Positions 6,852-13,770 of a stretch of 21,492 bases of DNA are shown here, one piece after another. Each line of letters begins with the position of its first letter. Position 1 is the stretch's first letter. The position numbers were made by a program, and so were the translations under genes. The stretch spans positions 1-21,492 of the forward strand of contig CAAFMG010000070.1 in the NCBI GenBank assembly GCA_900763965.1, read 5' to 3'. The notes under the pieces were generated by a model that was not told the origin of the DNA, ran no database searches, and worked only from the letters and a program-made list of their open reading frames with translations. The DNA comes from an uncultured Oscillospiraceae bacterium. Lineage in GTDB: Bacteria; Bacillota; Clostridia; Oscillospirales; Oscillospiraceae.

Positions 6852-8447
6852 TTATTCCGCAAAGCAGAAGATATGGTTCCCGATTTTTCCAAAAACATTT
6901 CGGTTTGTCTGGAAAGTGGCGAAGTAGTAAACCTGTCTGGGAAGAACCTGCGTTCCGTAGATGGCCCGGTCAATGGCCTGATACTGGGCCTGTCCGGGCT
7001 GGGCATCCTTCAGGAAGGGAGCGGTGCGAAACTGGTTTTCTCCGTAGATCACATCCTGGAGGTTATCGCTGAACCGGTCGGAGACCAGTCGGTTGAGGAT
7101 CACCTCTGCCACGGCCTGCTGACCCTCAGGGCATTCTCCCCGGGCCTCGGCCCAGACCACCTTGGCCATCAACTCCTGCTCTGCCTCGGTCAGAGTGATT
7201 TCCGGGTAGTTGTTCCGCTCCGGACTGCGGATGATCCGCTCCTGCCGATACCGTTCCGGCTGCCGGGTCAGGGCAGGCTCATAGATCCAGCCGCCGCTGT
7301 AGCCCAGAAGGATGTCTCCCGGCAGGAACCCTTCCCGCAGGCCGTCCTTCAGCCGCCAGTGGCTGTAATGGCTCTTGTTTGCATCGTTGACCAGGATCCG
7401 TCCTTCTGCATTCATGCCGGTCAGGACGATGAAGTGCTGGGAGGTGGTAAACAGGCACTCCCGGTTGATGCCGTCCATCAGAGCGATGACGATCTTGCCC
7501 TGCCGGAGGGCCTCCAAGGACGCCTGCCAGTTTTCACTTTTGTAAAATTCCAATCCCAGCGCCTGGGAGCCCAGCTCCAGGCGGGCAATGTTATTTTCTG
7601 CTCGTCCGCCGAAATAATCCGCCAGTTCATCCACGGCATAGTCATATCCGGTGACGGCATTGGCCACCATGGCCAAACTCACCACGGAGCAGCCGTTATT
7701 CCGGATGGTGCCGGTGCCATAGCGGACATTGGGATAGTCCTCCTGGAAGTATAGAGGAACCGCCGCCGTTCCGACAGGCTCTGCTTTCTCTTCCTGCCGG
7801 GCTGCCGGATAGCTTTCCCAGGTGGCAGGCTCCGGAATGGCCAGGGTCATTCCCCCATGAATCTCCTCCACTGCGTTAAAACAGAGAATATCCCCACAGG
7901 ACACACCGTAAAAAGCGGCAATTTCCTCCAGAGAAGCGCCCTCCGGGATGGTCACCGTCAAATAGGGCGTTTCCGAGATCTCCAGGCAGACCTGCTGCCC
8001 TGCTTCGTCCAGGTCGGATAGGATCGGGGGCACGGCACCCTCCGGCAATTCCTGGGTCAGTGCTTCCCAGGAGAAGGATATCTCTGAACCGGCAGCGGCA
8101 TAGACCGCCAGGGTAACGTCATCCCCGGAAGACAGGGGCGCAATGGTGCGCACTTCGGCCTGTCCCTTCCGGCACACAGTCACCTGGCAGCTGCCCTGCT
8201 CCGTTCCGGAAGCGGAAAGCCGGAACAGATGGGGTACACTCCGCTCCTTCAATTCCAGTGTCAGACTGCCGGGAACGGGAACGCCGTTTTGATCGGTGAT
8301 TTCCAGCACAAATTCCCCAGGCTCCGTCTCCTCAGCCCGGGCAGCAGGAAGCAGCCCCAGTTCTGTCCGAACTGTTGCCCCGCACACCAGGCTCACCAGC
8401 GCTGTCCACAGCAAAAGCCTGGGTACAAACCTACGGAAATTTGTCAT
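6852..8447 (-). CDS. Secreted LysM / C39-like peptidase / SleB-like cell-wall hydrolase fusion
   Basis: 531 residues. An export signal (basic MTNFRRF, hydrophobic LLLWTALVSLVCGA, cleavage likely near PAARA-EE at 38) is followed by an unassigned beta-rich domain (about 42-160). A LysM-like repeat (about 162-205, TIPEGASLEEIAAFYGVSCG) comes next. A C39-type papain-like domain (about 229-390) has Cys253 in NNGCSVVSLAMV, His338 in SQHFIVLTGMN and Asp355/Asn357 in VNDAN as the probable triad. The SleB/CwlJ hydrolase_2 domain (about 424-531) has AKVVWAEARGECPEGQQAVA, Glu434 being the likely catalytic acid, and ILNRLVSDRFSD. The SleB family cleaves spore cortex or wall peptidoglycan; the C39-like domain may cleave a peptide. 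GAGGTGG precedes the ATG. The gene is monocistronic. Confidence 0.9.
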   Translation of the reverse strand: MTNFRRFVPRLLLWTALVSLVCGATVRTELGLLPAARAEETEPGEFVLEITDQNGVPVPGSLTLELKERSVPHLFRLSASGTEQGSCQVTVCRKGQAEVRTIAPLSSGDDVTLAVYAAAGSEISFSWEALTQELPEGAVPPILSDLDEAGQQVCLEISETPYLTVTIPEGASLEEIAAFYGVSCGDILCFNAVEEIHGGMTLAIPEPATWESYPAARQEEKAEPVGTAAVPLYFQEDYPNVRYGTGTIRNNGCSVVSLAMVANAVTGYDYAVDELADYFGGRAENNIARLELGSQALGLEFYKSENWQASLEALRQGKIVIALMDGINRECLFTTSQHFIVLTGMNAEGRILVNDANKSHYSHWRLKDGLREGFLPGDILLGYSGGWIYEPALTRQPERYRQERIIRSPERNNYPEITLTEAEQELMAKVVWAEARGECPEGQQAVAEVILNRLVSDRFSDNLQDVIYGENQFRTAPFLKDAQPGQAQYQAIDRAIYGTQVLPRQVYYFATFQTNRNVFGKIGNHIFCFAE

Positions 8448-8496
8448 AGCTCCACCTCATTGTTCCGGCACGCATCATGAATCGTATACCATTGTT

Positions 8497-8525
8497 ATCA
8501 TACCATTTCAGAAATGTCTTTTCAA
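8497..8525 (-). promoter_or_regulatory. Promoter of the SleB-like gene
   Basis: Minus strand: TTGAAA (8525-8520), 17 bases, TATGAT (8502-8497), with TGG before the -10. It lies about 50 bases upstream of the start codon. Confidence 0.72.
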
Positions 8526-8554
8526 GTTACAATGTGGTAACAGGCTGTCAAACA

Positions 8555-8590
8555 AAAATCCCCTCCACCCAAAAGGCGGAGGGGATTTGC
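8555..8590. repeat. 36-base hairpin repeat, copy 1 (terminator-like)
   Basis: Identical over 36 bases to 8794-8829. AAATCCCCTCC pairs with GGAGGGGATTT over 11 bases and on the minus strand a run of T follows, so it looks like an intrinsic terminator. In this copy it lies 240 bases past the end of the transketolase operon, before the promoter of the SleB-like gene. Confidence 0.85.
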
Positions 8591-8793
8591 AGACTGTCAA
8601 AAAAGCCTCGCAGAGTTTGCCGACGGTAGTCGGCAAATAAAGGCAAATCATTTTCTGCCTGGGCGTGTACCTGGCAGAAAATACTTCTCAGGCCGTTAGT
8701 GTGCGAGTTGTGCGCCCATGGCGCACAAGGAGTGCGCGCAGCGGACTGCAAAAAACTGGCGGAAAACCCCGAATGGGGTTTTTCGACACGCTC
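8591..8793. other. Non-coding multi-hairpin segment between two identical terminators
   Basis: This 203-base stretch contains at least four local hairpins. These are TTTGCCGA-type (TTTGCCGACGGTAGTCGGCAAA, near 8617-8638), ATTTTCTGCC/GGCAGAAAAT (near 8650-8682), TTGTGCGCC/GGCGCACAA (near 8708-8730) and AAAACCCC/GGGGTTTT (near 8763-8782). The 87-residue minus-strand frame that covers it (8548-8811) has no ribosome site or protein-like pattern, so I treat the segment as non-coding. It may be a dispersed intergenic repeat or a structured RNA. Confidence 0.55.
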
Positions 8794-8829
8794 AAAATCC
8801 CCTCCACCCAAAAGGCGGAGGGGATTTGC
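8794..8829 (-). terminator. 36-base hairpin repeat, copy 2: transketolase operon terminator
   Basis: Same 36 bases as copy 1. It starts 5 bases after the stop codon of the transketolase C-terminal subunit on the minus strand and is followed there by TTTTGAG, the position of an operon terminator. Confidence 0.82.
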
Positions 8830-8834
8830 TGATT

Positions 8835-9776
8835 TTACCTGCCGCAGAATTCCAGAGCGGTCTTTACGATGTTGTCAGCGCACAGGCCGTACAGCTCCAG
8901 CAGTTTGCCGGCAGGGCCGGAGCGACCGAAGACATCGTTGACGCCGATGCGTCGGACGGGGGTGGGGCGCTTCTCGGACAGCAGGCTGCACACGGCCTCG
9001 CCCAGGCCGCCGATAACGGAGTGCTCCTCACAGGTGATGACCTTGCCGCAGGTCTCGGCAGCAGCCAGCACCAGTTCCTCGTCCAGAGGCTTGATGGTGG
9101 GCATATTGATGACCATGGCATTGACACCCTGCTGTGCCAGCGCCTGGCCTGCCTGAATGGCCTCGTAGGTCATCAGGCCGTTGGCAATGATGGCAACATC
9201 GGTGCCTTCCCGGAGAACTTCACCCTTGCCGATCCGGAAGGTGTAGCCCTCGCCGTGGAAAACAGGAACGGCGGAACGGCCCAGACGGACGTACACGGGG
9301 CCGGTGTATTCGTAAGCGGCTTTGATCATGGCCTTGGCCTCCACATCGTCGGCAGGGCTCATAACCACCATGCCGGGGATGGAGCGCATCAGTGCGAAGT
9401 CCTCGCAGCACTGGTGGCTGGCGCCGTCCTCGCCCACGGAAATACCGCCGTGGGTGGCGCAGATCTTCACATTCAGGTGGGGATAGCCGACGGAGTTGCG
9501 GATCTGCTCAAAAGCACGTCCGGCAGCAAACATGGCAAAGGAGGAGGCAAAGGGCACCAGACCCACTGCTGCCATACCGGCGGCAGCGCCAACCATGTCG
9601 GCCTCGGCAATGCCGAAGTCCAGGTGGCGTTGGGGGAATGCCTTCTTGAAAATGCTGGTCTTGGTGGCGCCTGCCAGGTCGGCATCCAGAACCACGATCT
9701 CCGGGTGTTCCTTACCCAGCTCTACCAGGGCGTTGCCATAGCTTTCCCGGGTTGCAATTTTCTTTACGTCTGCCAT
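8835..9776 (-). CDS. Transketolase, C-terminal subunit
   Basis: 313 residues: pyrimidine-binding domain with the catalytic FGIAEADM (residues 54-61, Glu58 activates thiamine diphosphate) and THGGISVGEDGASHQ (108-122), then the C-terminal transketolase domain (VAIIANGLMTYEAI to the end, with EEHSVIGGLGEAVCSLL). With the upstream half it makes a complete split transketolase that moves two-carbon units between sugar phosphates in the non-oxidative pentose phosphate pathway. Split pairs also occur in apiose or other sugar pathways, but no such genes are seen here. The start lies one base after the stop of the N-terminal subunit gene, with GGAGGG 9 bases upstream, so the pair is translationally coupled. 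Confidence 0.95.
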   Translation of the reverse strand: MADVKKIATRESYGNALVELGKEHPEIVVLDADLAGATKTSIFKKAFPQRHLDFGIAEADMVGAAAGMAAVGLVPFASSFAMFAAGRAFEQIRNSVGYPHLNVKICATHGGISVGEDGASHQCCEDFALMRSIPGMVVMSPADDVEAKAMIKAAYEYTGPVYVRLGRSAVPVFHGEGYTFRIGKGEVLREGTDVAIIANGLMTYEAIQAGQALAQQGVNAMVINMPTIKPLDEELVLAAAETCGKVITCEEHSVIGGLGEAVCSLLSEKRPTPVRRIGVNDVFGRSGPAGKLLELYGLCADNIVKTALEFCGR

Positions 9777-9777
9777 A

Positions 9778-10623
9778 TTACTTGCCCTCCAGTTCTGCCA
9801 GCGCGGCCTTCAGCTCCGCGCAGGCCTGCGCATACTCTTCGGGGTTGGTGGCCTTGCCGTGCCAGCCCGCCTGATTTTCCATGAAGGAAATGCCCTTGCC
9901 CTTGACGGTGTGCATCACAATGGCGGTGGGCTGACCCTTGACGGTCTTTGCCTCATTCATAGCAGCCTCAATGCTGTCAAAGTCGTGGCCGTCGATGGCA
10001 ATGGTGTGCAGGCCGAAGGCCTCCAGCTTTTCCACAATGGGATAGGGGCTCATCACGTCGGCAACATTGCCGTCGATCTGCAAGCCGTTGTTGTCCACGA
10101 TGATGCACAGGTTGTCCAGCTTATAGTGGGCAGCTGCCATGCAGGCTTCCCAGACCTGGCCCTCCTGGATCTCGCCGTCACCCAGCAGGGTGTAGACCCG
10201 GGAGGTCTTTCCCTGGAGCTTCAGGCCCAGAGCCATACCCACGGCGCAGGAAACGCCCTGGCCCAGAGAGCCGGTGGACATATCCACACCGGGGACGGTG
10301 TTCATGTTGGGGTGTCCCTGCAAATAGGAGTCCACGCGGCGCAGGGTCAGCAGATCCTCCACCGGGAAGAAGCCCCGCAGTGCCAGCGCAGCGTACAGGC
10401 CCGGTGCTGTATGGCCCTTGGACAGCACGAAGCGATCCCGCTCCTCCCACTTGGGATTTGCCGGGTCTACCCGCAATTCCTTCTGATACAGATAGGTAAA
10501 CATATCCGCAGCGGACAGACTTCCGCCGGGATGGCCGCACTTGGCTGCATTGGTGCTGTCAAGAATACCCTGACGCACTTTGCAGGCCATGATCTGCAGT
10601 TCATTTCTTTCCAGTTCTGTCAT
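9778..10623 (-). CDS. Transketolase, N-terminal subunit
   Basis: 281 residues forming the thiamine diphosphate (PP) domain. CGHPGGSLSAAD (29-40) includes the substrate-site His31, SKGHTAPGLYAAL (68-80) and GSLGQGVSCAVGMALG (118-133) follow, and the cofactor motif GDGEIQEGQ...DNN spans 148-179. The length and motifs are those of the archaeal/clostridial split transketolase N-half. AGGAGG precedes the ATG with usual spacing. It is the first gene of the pair and lies 110 bases downstream of pnp, behind a hairpin, so it may be partly read from pnp. Confidence 0.95.
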   Translation of the reverse strand: MTELERNELQIMACKVRQGILDSTNAAKCGHPGGSLSAADMFTYLYQKELRVDPANPKWEERDRFVLSKGHTAPGLYAALALRGFFPVEDLLTLRRVDSYLQGHPNMNTVPGVDMSTGSLGQGVSCAVGMALGLKLQGKTSRVYTLLGDGEIQEGQVWEACMAAAHYKLDNLCIIVDNNGLQIDGNVADVMSPYPIVEKLEAFGLHTIAIDGHDFDSIEAAMNEAKTVKGQPTAIVMHTVKGKGISFMENQAGWHGKATNPEEYAQACAELKAALAELEGK

Positions 10624-10696
10624 TTCCTAGCCTCCTAGAACAAAGATATCCCTTTTGTTTTTTGGGGCATCCCTGTGGGGACACCCTATAATTATT

Positions 10697-10723
10697 CCCG
10701 GGAAGGGACACACCCTTCCCGGG
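10697..10723 (-). terminator. Strong hairpin after pnp
   Basis: CCCGGGAAGGG (10697-10707) pairs perfectly with CCCTTCCCGGG (10713-10723), loop ACACA. On the minus strand it is followed by AATAATTATAGGG rather than a T run, so it may stop transcription only partly or protect the pnp mRNA 3' end. Confidence 0.6.
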
Positions 10724-10733
10724 TAACATACAA

Positions 10734-12854
10734 TTACTGGTTGGCCATTTCCTTCAGCGCATCCTTGCGGCTGAAGTTGGCGCGGCCCTTTTCGTCAAAG
10801 CCCATGAACTTGACCCAGGTCATATCCCCCAGGTTCAGCACGTCTTCGACCTTCTCCACACGGCGGTTTTCCAGCTTGGAGATATGCACCATGCCGTCAT
10901 GGCCGGGAGCGATCTCCACGAATGCACCGATGGGCAGGATCCGGACGACCTTGCCGTAGTACAGCTTGCCCACCTCGGGGACGAAGCAGATGTCGTCCAC
11001 CATCTTCTTGGCGGCGTAAGCGGCAGCGGAGTCCACAGCGGAGATGAACACGGAACCATCGTCCTCGATGTCCACCTTGGCACCGGTGTCGGCGCAGATC
11101 TTCTGAATGGTCTTGCCGCCGGTGCCGATGACCTCGCGGATCTTCTCCACGGGGATCTTCAGGGAGATCATCTTGGGAGCGTACTCGGAGACTTCCTCAC
11201 GGGGAGCGGGGATGGCCTTGAGCATCACTTCGCTCAGGATCTCCAGACGGGCCTTGCGGCAGCGCTCCAGAGCATCGGCAATGATCTCCATGGTCAGGCC
11301 CTTGTTCTTCAGGTCCATCTGAATGGCAGTGATGCCCTCGGTGGTACCGGCAACCTTGAAGTCCATTTCGCCGTGGAAGTCCTCAACACCCTGAATGTCG
11401 GTGAAGGTCTTCCACACGCCGGTCTCCTGGTCGGAGATCAGGCCGCAGGAAATACCGGCAACGGGGCGCTTGATGGGCACACCGGCATCCATCAGAGCCA
11501 GGGTAGAGCCGCAGATGGAAGCCTGAGAGGTGGAACCGTTGGAGGACAGAACCTCGGAGACCACCCGGATGGCATAGGGGAACTCTTCCACGCTGGGGAT
11601 CACAGGCAGCAAAGCCTTTTCAGCCAGTGCGCCGTGACCGATCTCCCGGCGGGAGGTGGAGCGGGCAGCTCTTGCCTCACCGGTGGAGTAGGCGGGGAAG
11701 TTGTAGTGGTGGATATAGCGCTTGGTTTCCTCGGGGTAGATGGTGTCCAGCTTCTGGGCAGCGGACAGGGTGTTCAGGGTGCACACAGACAGCACCTGGG
11801 TCTGACCACGGGAGAACAGACCGGAGCCGTGCACTCTGGGCAGAACACCGACCTCAGCATCCAGAGGACGGATGTCATCCATACCCCGGCCGTCCACACG
11901 CTTGCCCTGGAGCAGCCACTTCTTGACGACCTTCTTCTGCATCTTGTACAGGCAGACCTCGATGTGGGTCTCAAAGTCCTCGTACTTCTCAGCGAACTTA
12001 TCGGCAAAGTCCAGACGGGCAGCGGTCAGGCGCTCCTCGCGGACGTTCTTGTCATCGGTGTCCAGAGCGTATTCGATCTGGTTCAGGCCGTAGTTCATCA
12101 GATCGTCCAGCAGCTCGTGGTTGACGGCGGCCTTCTCAAAGGTGAACTTGGGCTTGCCGATCTCGGCAACGATCTTGTTGATGAACTTGACGATCTCCAT
12201 ATTGGTCTCGTGGGCCACACGGATGCACTCGTAGACGATGTTCTCAGGAGCCTCGTTGGCCTCGGTCTCGATCATGACCACCTTCTCGAAGGTGGAGGAG
12301 ATGCACACGAAGCACTCACAGGCCTCCCGCTCGTCGGCGGAGGGGTTGACGATGTAGCGGCCGTTCAGGTAGGCCACGTTGGTGGTAGCCACAGGTCCGT
12401 TCCAGGGGACGTCGGAGCTGGCAATGGCGATGGAAGCACCCAGGGATGCCACAATCTCCACGGGGTTGTCAAAGTCGGTAGCCAGAACGGTGCAGGTCAC
12501 CACGGTGTCGTTGCGCAGCTCTTCGTCAAAGAGGGGACGCATGGGACGGTCGATGATGCGGCTGTTCAGGATGCCCCGCTCAGAGGGCTTGCCCTCTCTG
12601 CGGTTGAAGGAACCGGGGATCCGGCCCACGGAGTACATTCTCTCCTCAAACTCGATGGTCAGGGGGAAGTAGTCGATACCGGCCTTGGGAATGGGGTTGC
12701 AGGTGCAGGTGGTCAGAACCACGCTGTCGCCGTAGCGGCAGATGCACTCAGCGTCGGCCAGCTCAGCCACCTTACCGGTTTCCACGGTGAAGGTACGGCC
12801 GCCGATTTCCATCTCATAAACATGATGGTTGGGGTACTGCTTGCGAGTAATCAT
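10734..12854 (-). CDS. pnp: Polyribonucleotide nucleotidyltransferase (PNPase)
   Basis: 706 residues, the normal length. Two RNase PH domains are seen: the first begins near residue 12 (GGRTFTVETGKVAELADAE), the second near 310 (KRVDGRGMDDIRPLDAEVGV) with SNGSTSQASICGSTLALMDAG and the catalytic ISCGLISD region. A KH domain follows at about 555-615 (EVIGTGGKTIQKICADTGAK). The S1 domain is at about 630-700 (GKVVRILPIGAFVEIAPGHDGMVH). The enzyme degrades RNA 3' to 5' by phosphorolysis. AGGAGG lies 5 bases before the ATG. Upstream is rpsO, the conserved rpsO-pnp pair, with a long hairpin between them. Confidence 0.98.
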   Translation of the reverse strand: MITRKQYPNHHVYEMEIGGRTFTVETGKVAELADAECICRYGDSVVLTTCTCNPIPKAGIDYFPLTIEFEERMYSVGRIPGSFNRREGKPSERGILNSRIIDRPMRPLFDEELRNDTVVTCTVLATDFDNPVEIVASLGASIAIASSDVPWNGPVATTNVAYLNGRYIVNPSADEREACECFVCISSTFEKVVMIETEANEAPENIVYECIRVAHETNMEIVKFINKIVAEIGKPKFTFEKAAVNHELLDDLMNYGLNQIEYALDTDDKNVREERLTAARLDFADKFAEKYEDFETHIEVCLYKMQKKVVKKWLLQGKRVDGRGMDDIRPLDAEVGVLPRVHGSGLFSRGQTQVLSVCTLNTLSAAQKLDTIYPEETKRYIHHYNFPAYSTGEARAARSTSRREIGHGALAEKALLPVIPSVEEFPYAIRVVSEVLSSNGSTSQASICGSTLALMDAGVPIKRPVAGISCGLISDQETGVWKTFTDIQGVEDFHGEMDFKVAGTTEGITAIQMDLKNKGLTMEIIADALERCRKARLEILSEVMLKAIPAPREEVSEYAPKMISLKIPVEKIREVIGTGGKTIQKICADTGAKVDIEDDGSVFISAVDSAAAYAAKKMVDDICFVPEVGKLYYGKVVRILPIGAFVEIAPGHDGMVHISKLENRRVEKVEDVLNLGDMTWVKFMGFDEKGRANFSRKDALKEMANQ

Positions 12855-12882
12855 AAGAACCTCCTAAAAAATATATATCCTT

Positions 12883-12949
12883 CGGGAGATTTAGCACTTG
12901 AAACAGGCGGCGGAATCCGGCGTCTCTTTCAACTGCTAAATGCCTCCCG
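12883..12949 (-). promoter_or_regulatory. Long hairpin in the rpsO-pnp intergenic leader
   Basis: Outer stem CGGGAG/CTCCCG (12883-12888 with 12944-12949), then ATTTAGCA/TGCTAAAT (12889-12896 with 12934-12941), then TTGAAA/TTTCAA (12898-12903 with 12927-12932), separated by a two-base bulge and one mismatch, with a GC-rich cap. The total is about 20 pairs of stem just upstream of the pnp ribosome site. A hairpin in this position suits RNase III processing and PNPase autocontrol as known in E. coli; here that is inference. Confidence 0.7.
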
Positions 12950-12968
12950 GAAAAAACATTAAGAAAAA

Positions 12969-12990
12969 GGGGACGACAAGTGTCGCCCCC
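12969..12990 (-). terminator. Intrinsic terminator after rpsO
   Basis: On the minus strand GGGGGCGAC pairs with GTCGTCCCC (one G.U pair) and TTTTTCTT follows, 9 bases after the rpsO stop. Read in the plus direction the stem has a mismatch, so it acts on the minus strand. Some readthrough is expected to feed pnp. Confidence 0.8.
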
Positions 12991-12998
12991 TTGAAATC

Positions 12999-13265
12999 TT
13001 ACTTACGGATACCCAGCTTGGCGATCAGAGCACGGTAACGGTTGATGTCCTTCTTGGCCAGATAGTCCAGCAGGCTGCGGCGCTTGCCAACCATCATCAG
13101 CAGACCGCGGCGGGAGTGGTTGTCGTGCTTGTGCACACGCAGGTGATCGGTCAGCTCGTTGATGCGGGCGGTCAGGATAGCGACCTGAACCTCGGGGGAG
13201 CCGGTGTCGCCTTCGTGGGTAGCGTTGTCCAGGATGACCTGGGACTTCTTTTCCTTCTGAATCAT
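12999..13265 (-). CDS. rpsO: 30S ribosomal protein S15
   Basis: 88 residues from the ATG at 13265 (MIQKEKKSQVILDNATHEGD), exactly the family length; a longer in-frame opening to 13346 is leader sequence. Conserved blocks GSPEVQVAILTARINELTDHL, HKHDNHSRRGLL and VGKRRSLLDYLAKKD are all present. S15 binds 16S rRNA helices 20-22 early in 30S assembly. AAAGGTGG precedes the start. Confidence 0.98.
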   Translation of the reverse strand: MIQKEKKSQVILDNATHEGDTGSPEVQVAILTARINELTDHLRVHKHDNHSRRGLLMMVGKRRSLLDYLAKKDINRYRALIAKLGIRK

Positions 13266-13371
13266 GGGATAAATCCACCTTTCACAAAATTGCCCAAAAG
13301 CCAAGTTGGGGTGGGTGGTGCACTGACAGGCAGCTTTCTCCCGCAACCGAGCGATGGGTTGTCATAATTTA
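13266..13371 (-). promoter_or_regulatory. rpsO 5' leader with possible Shine-Dalgarno masking
   Basis: The leader RNA contains CACCACCCACCCC some 35-50 bases before the ribosome site AAAGGTGG; the CCACC runs could pair with GGTGG and hide it. Ribosomal protein S15 represses its own mRNA through structured leaders in several phyla. I see no confident -35/-10 pair, although the AT-rich stretch near 13360-13405 is the likely promoter area. Confidence 0.35.
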
Positions 13372-13390
13372 TGCTGACACTAAGTCAGCA
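13372..13390. repeat. Perfect inverted repeat upstream of rpsO
   Basis: TGCTGAC (13372-13378) and GTCAGCA (13384-13390) around ACTAA; a second short palindrome ATGATATCAT lies at 13396-13405. They sit in the probable rpsO promoter area and could be protein-binding sites. Confidence 0.45.
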
Positions 13391-13519
13391 GTTTGATGAT
13401 ATCATAAGTATTTCCAAAAGTAAAGGGGAATTTTCAGAAAAAAGCGAAACTTTCCTCCCCTTTCCCCCGCCGCAGCCTTTTTTTGCAGAAAAACCCTCTC
13501 TTTTCCCAGGCGGTTCCGG

Positions 13520-13542
13520 ACTGTCTGCGGCGGGCAGACAGT
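13520..13542. other. Intergenic hairpin
   Basis: ACTGTCTGC (13520-13528) pairs perfectly with GCAGACAGT (13534-13542) around GGCGG. No T run follows. Together with the elements at 13552-13589 and 13640-13739 it is the only structure seen in the 500-base gene-free stretch 13266-13770; the frames here look spurious. Confidence 0.5.
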
Positions 13543-13551
13543 TCCCGTGCT

Positions 13552-13589
13552 GAAAAAAGAGCCGGAAACCCAATAAAAGGGCTTCCGGC
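13552..13589 (-). terminator. Terminator of the oad operon
   Basis: GCCGGAAACCC (13561-13571) pairs with GGGCTTCCGGC (13579-13589) with one mismatch; on the minus strand TCTTTTTTC follows. It lies about 180 bases downstream of oadB and is the first T-tailed hairpin after it. Confidence 0.8.
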
Positions 13590-13639
13590 CTTTGAAGTGC
13601 AGGGATTCGGGAAGCTCTGATGAAATCGGCAAGAGCTGA

Positions 13640-13739
13640 CGGCGAAAGATTTTGGTTCCAGGCAAGGTTTGGAAAATGAGGGAATACTGTATGTATTTCC
13701 CATTTTTCAAACCGCAGACTGGGAGCAAAAGATTCGCCG
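13640..13739. repeat. Long imperfect inverted repeat (about 48-base arms)
   Basis: The left arm (13640-13687, CGGCGAAAGATTTTGG... GGGAATAC) and the reverse complement of the right arm (13693-13739, ending in CGCCG) align almost end to end around the loop TGTAT. The best block is GGTTTGgAAAATG facing its complement. It lies just beyond the oadB stop and before the operon terminator. It resembles a MITE or a large RNA hairpin; no terminal direct repeats were clear. Confidence 0.6.
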
Positions 13740-13770
13740 CTCAGCCGCAGTCGATTTATTCAGAGTTTCC

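Noticed and set aside
6489..7754. 421-codon plus frame over the symporter end and the SleB-like gene
   Set aside because: Starts out of frame within the symporter and is antisense to a well-supported secreted protein.
8548..8811. 87-codon minus-strand frame through the two 36-base repeats
   Set aside because: It would translate terminator hairpins; no ribosome site or protein-like pattern.
8718..9884. 388-codon plus-strand frame across the multi-hairpin segment and transketolase
   Set aside because: Antisense of transketolase motifs; no ribosome site.
10884..12962. 692-codon open frame antisense to pnp
   Set aside because: Low-complexity Gly/Asp/His/Leu composition typical of the opposite strand of a GC-rich gene; no ribosome site; pnp is certain.
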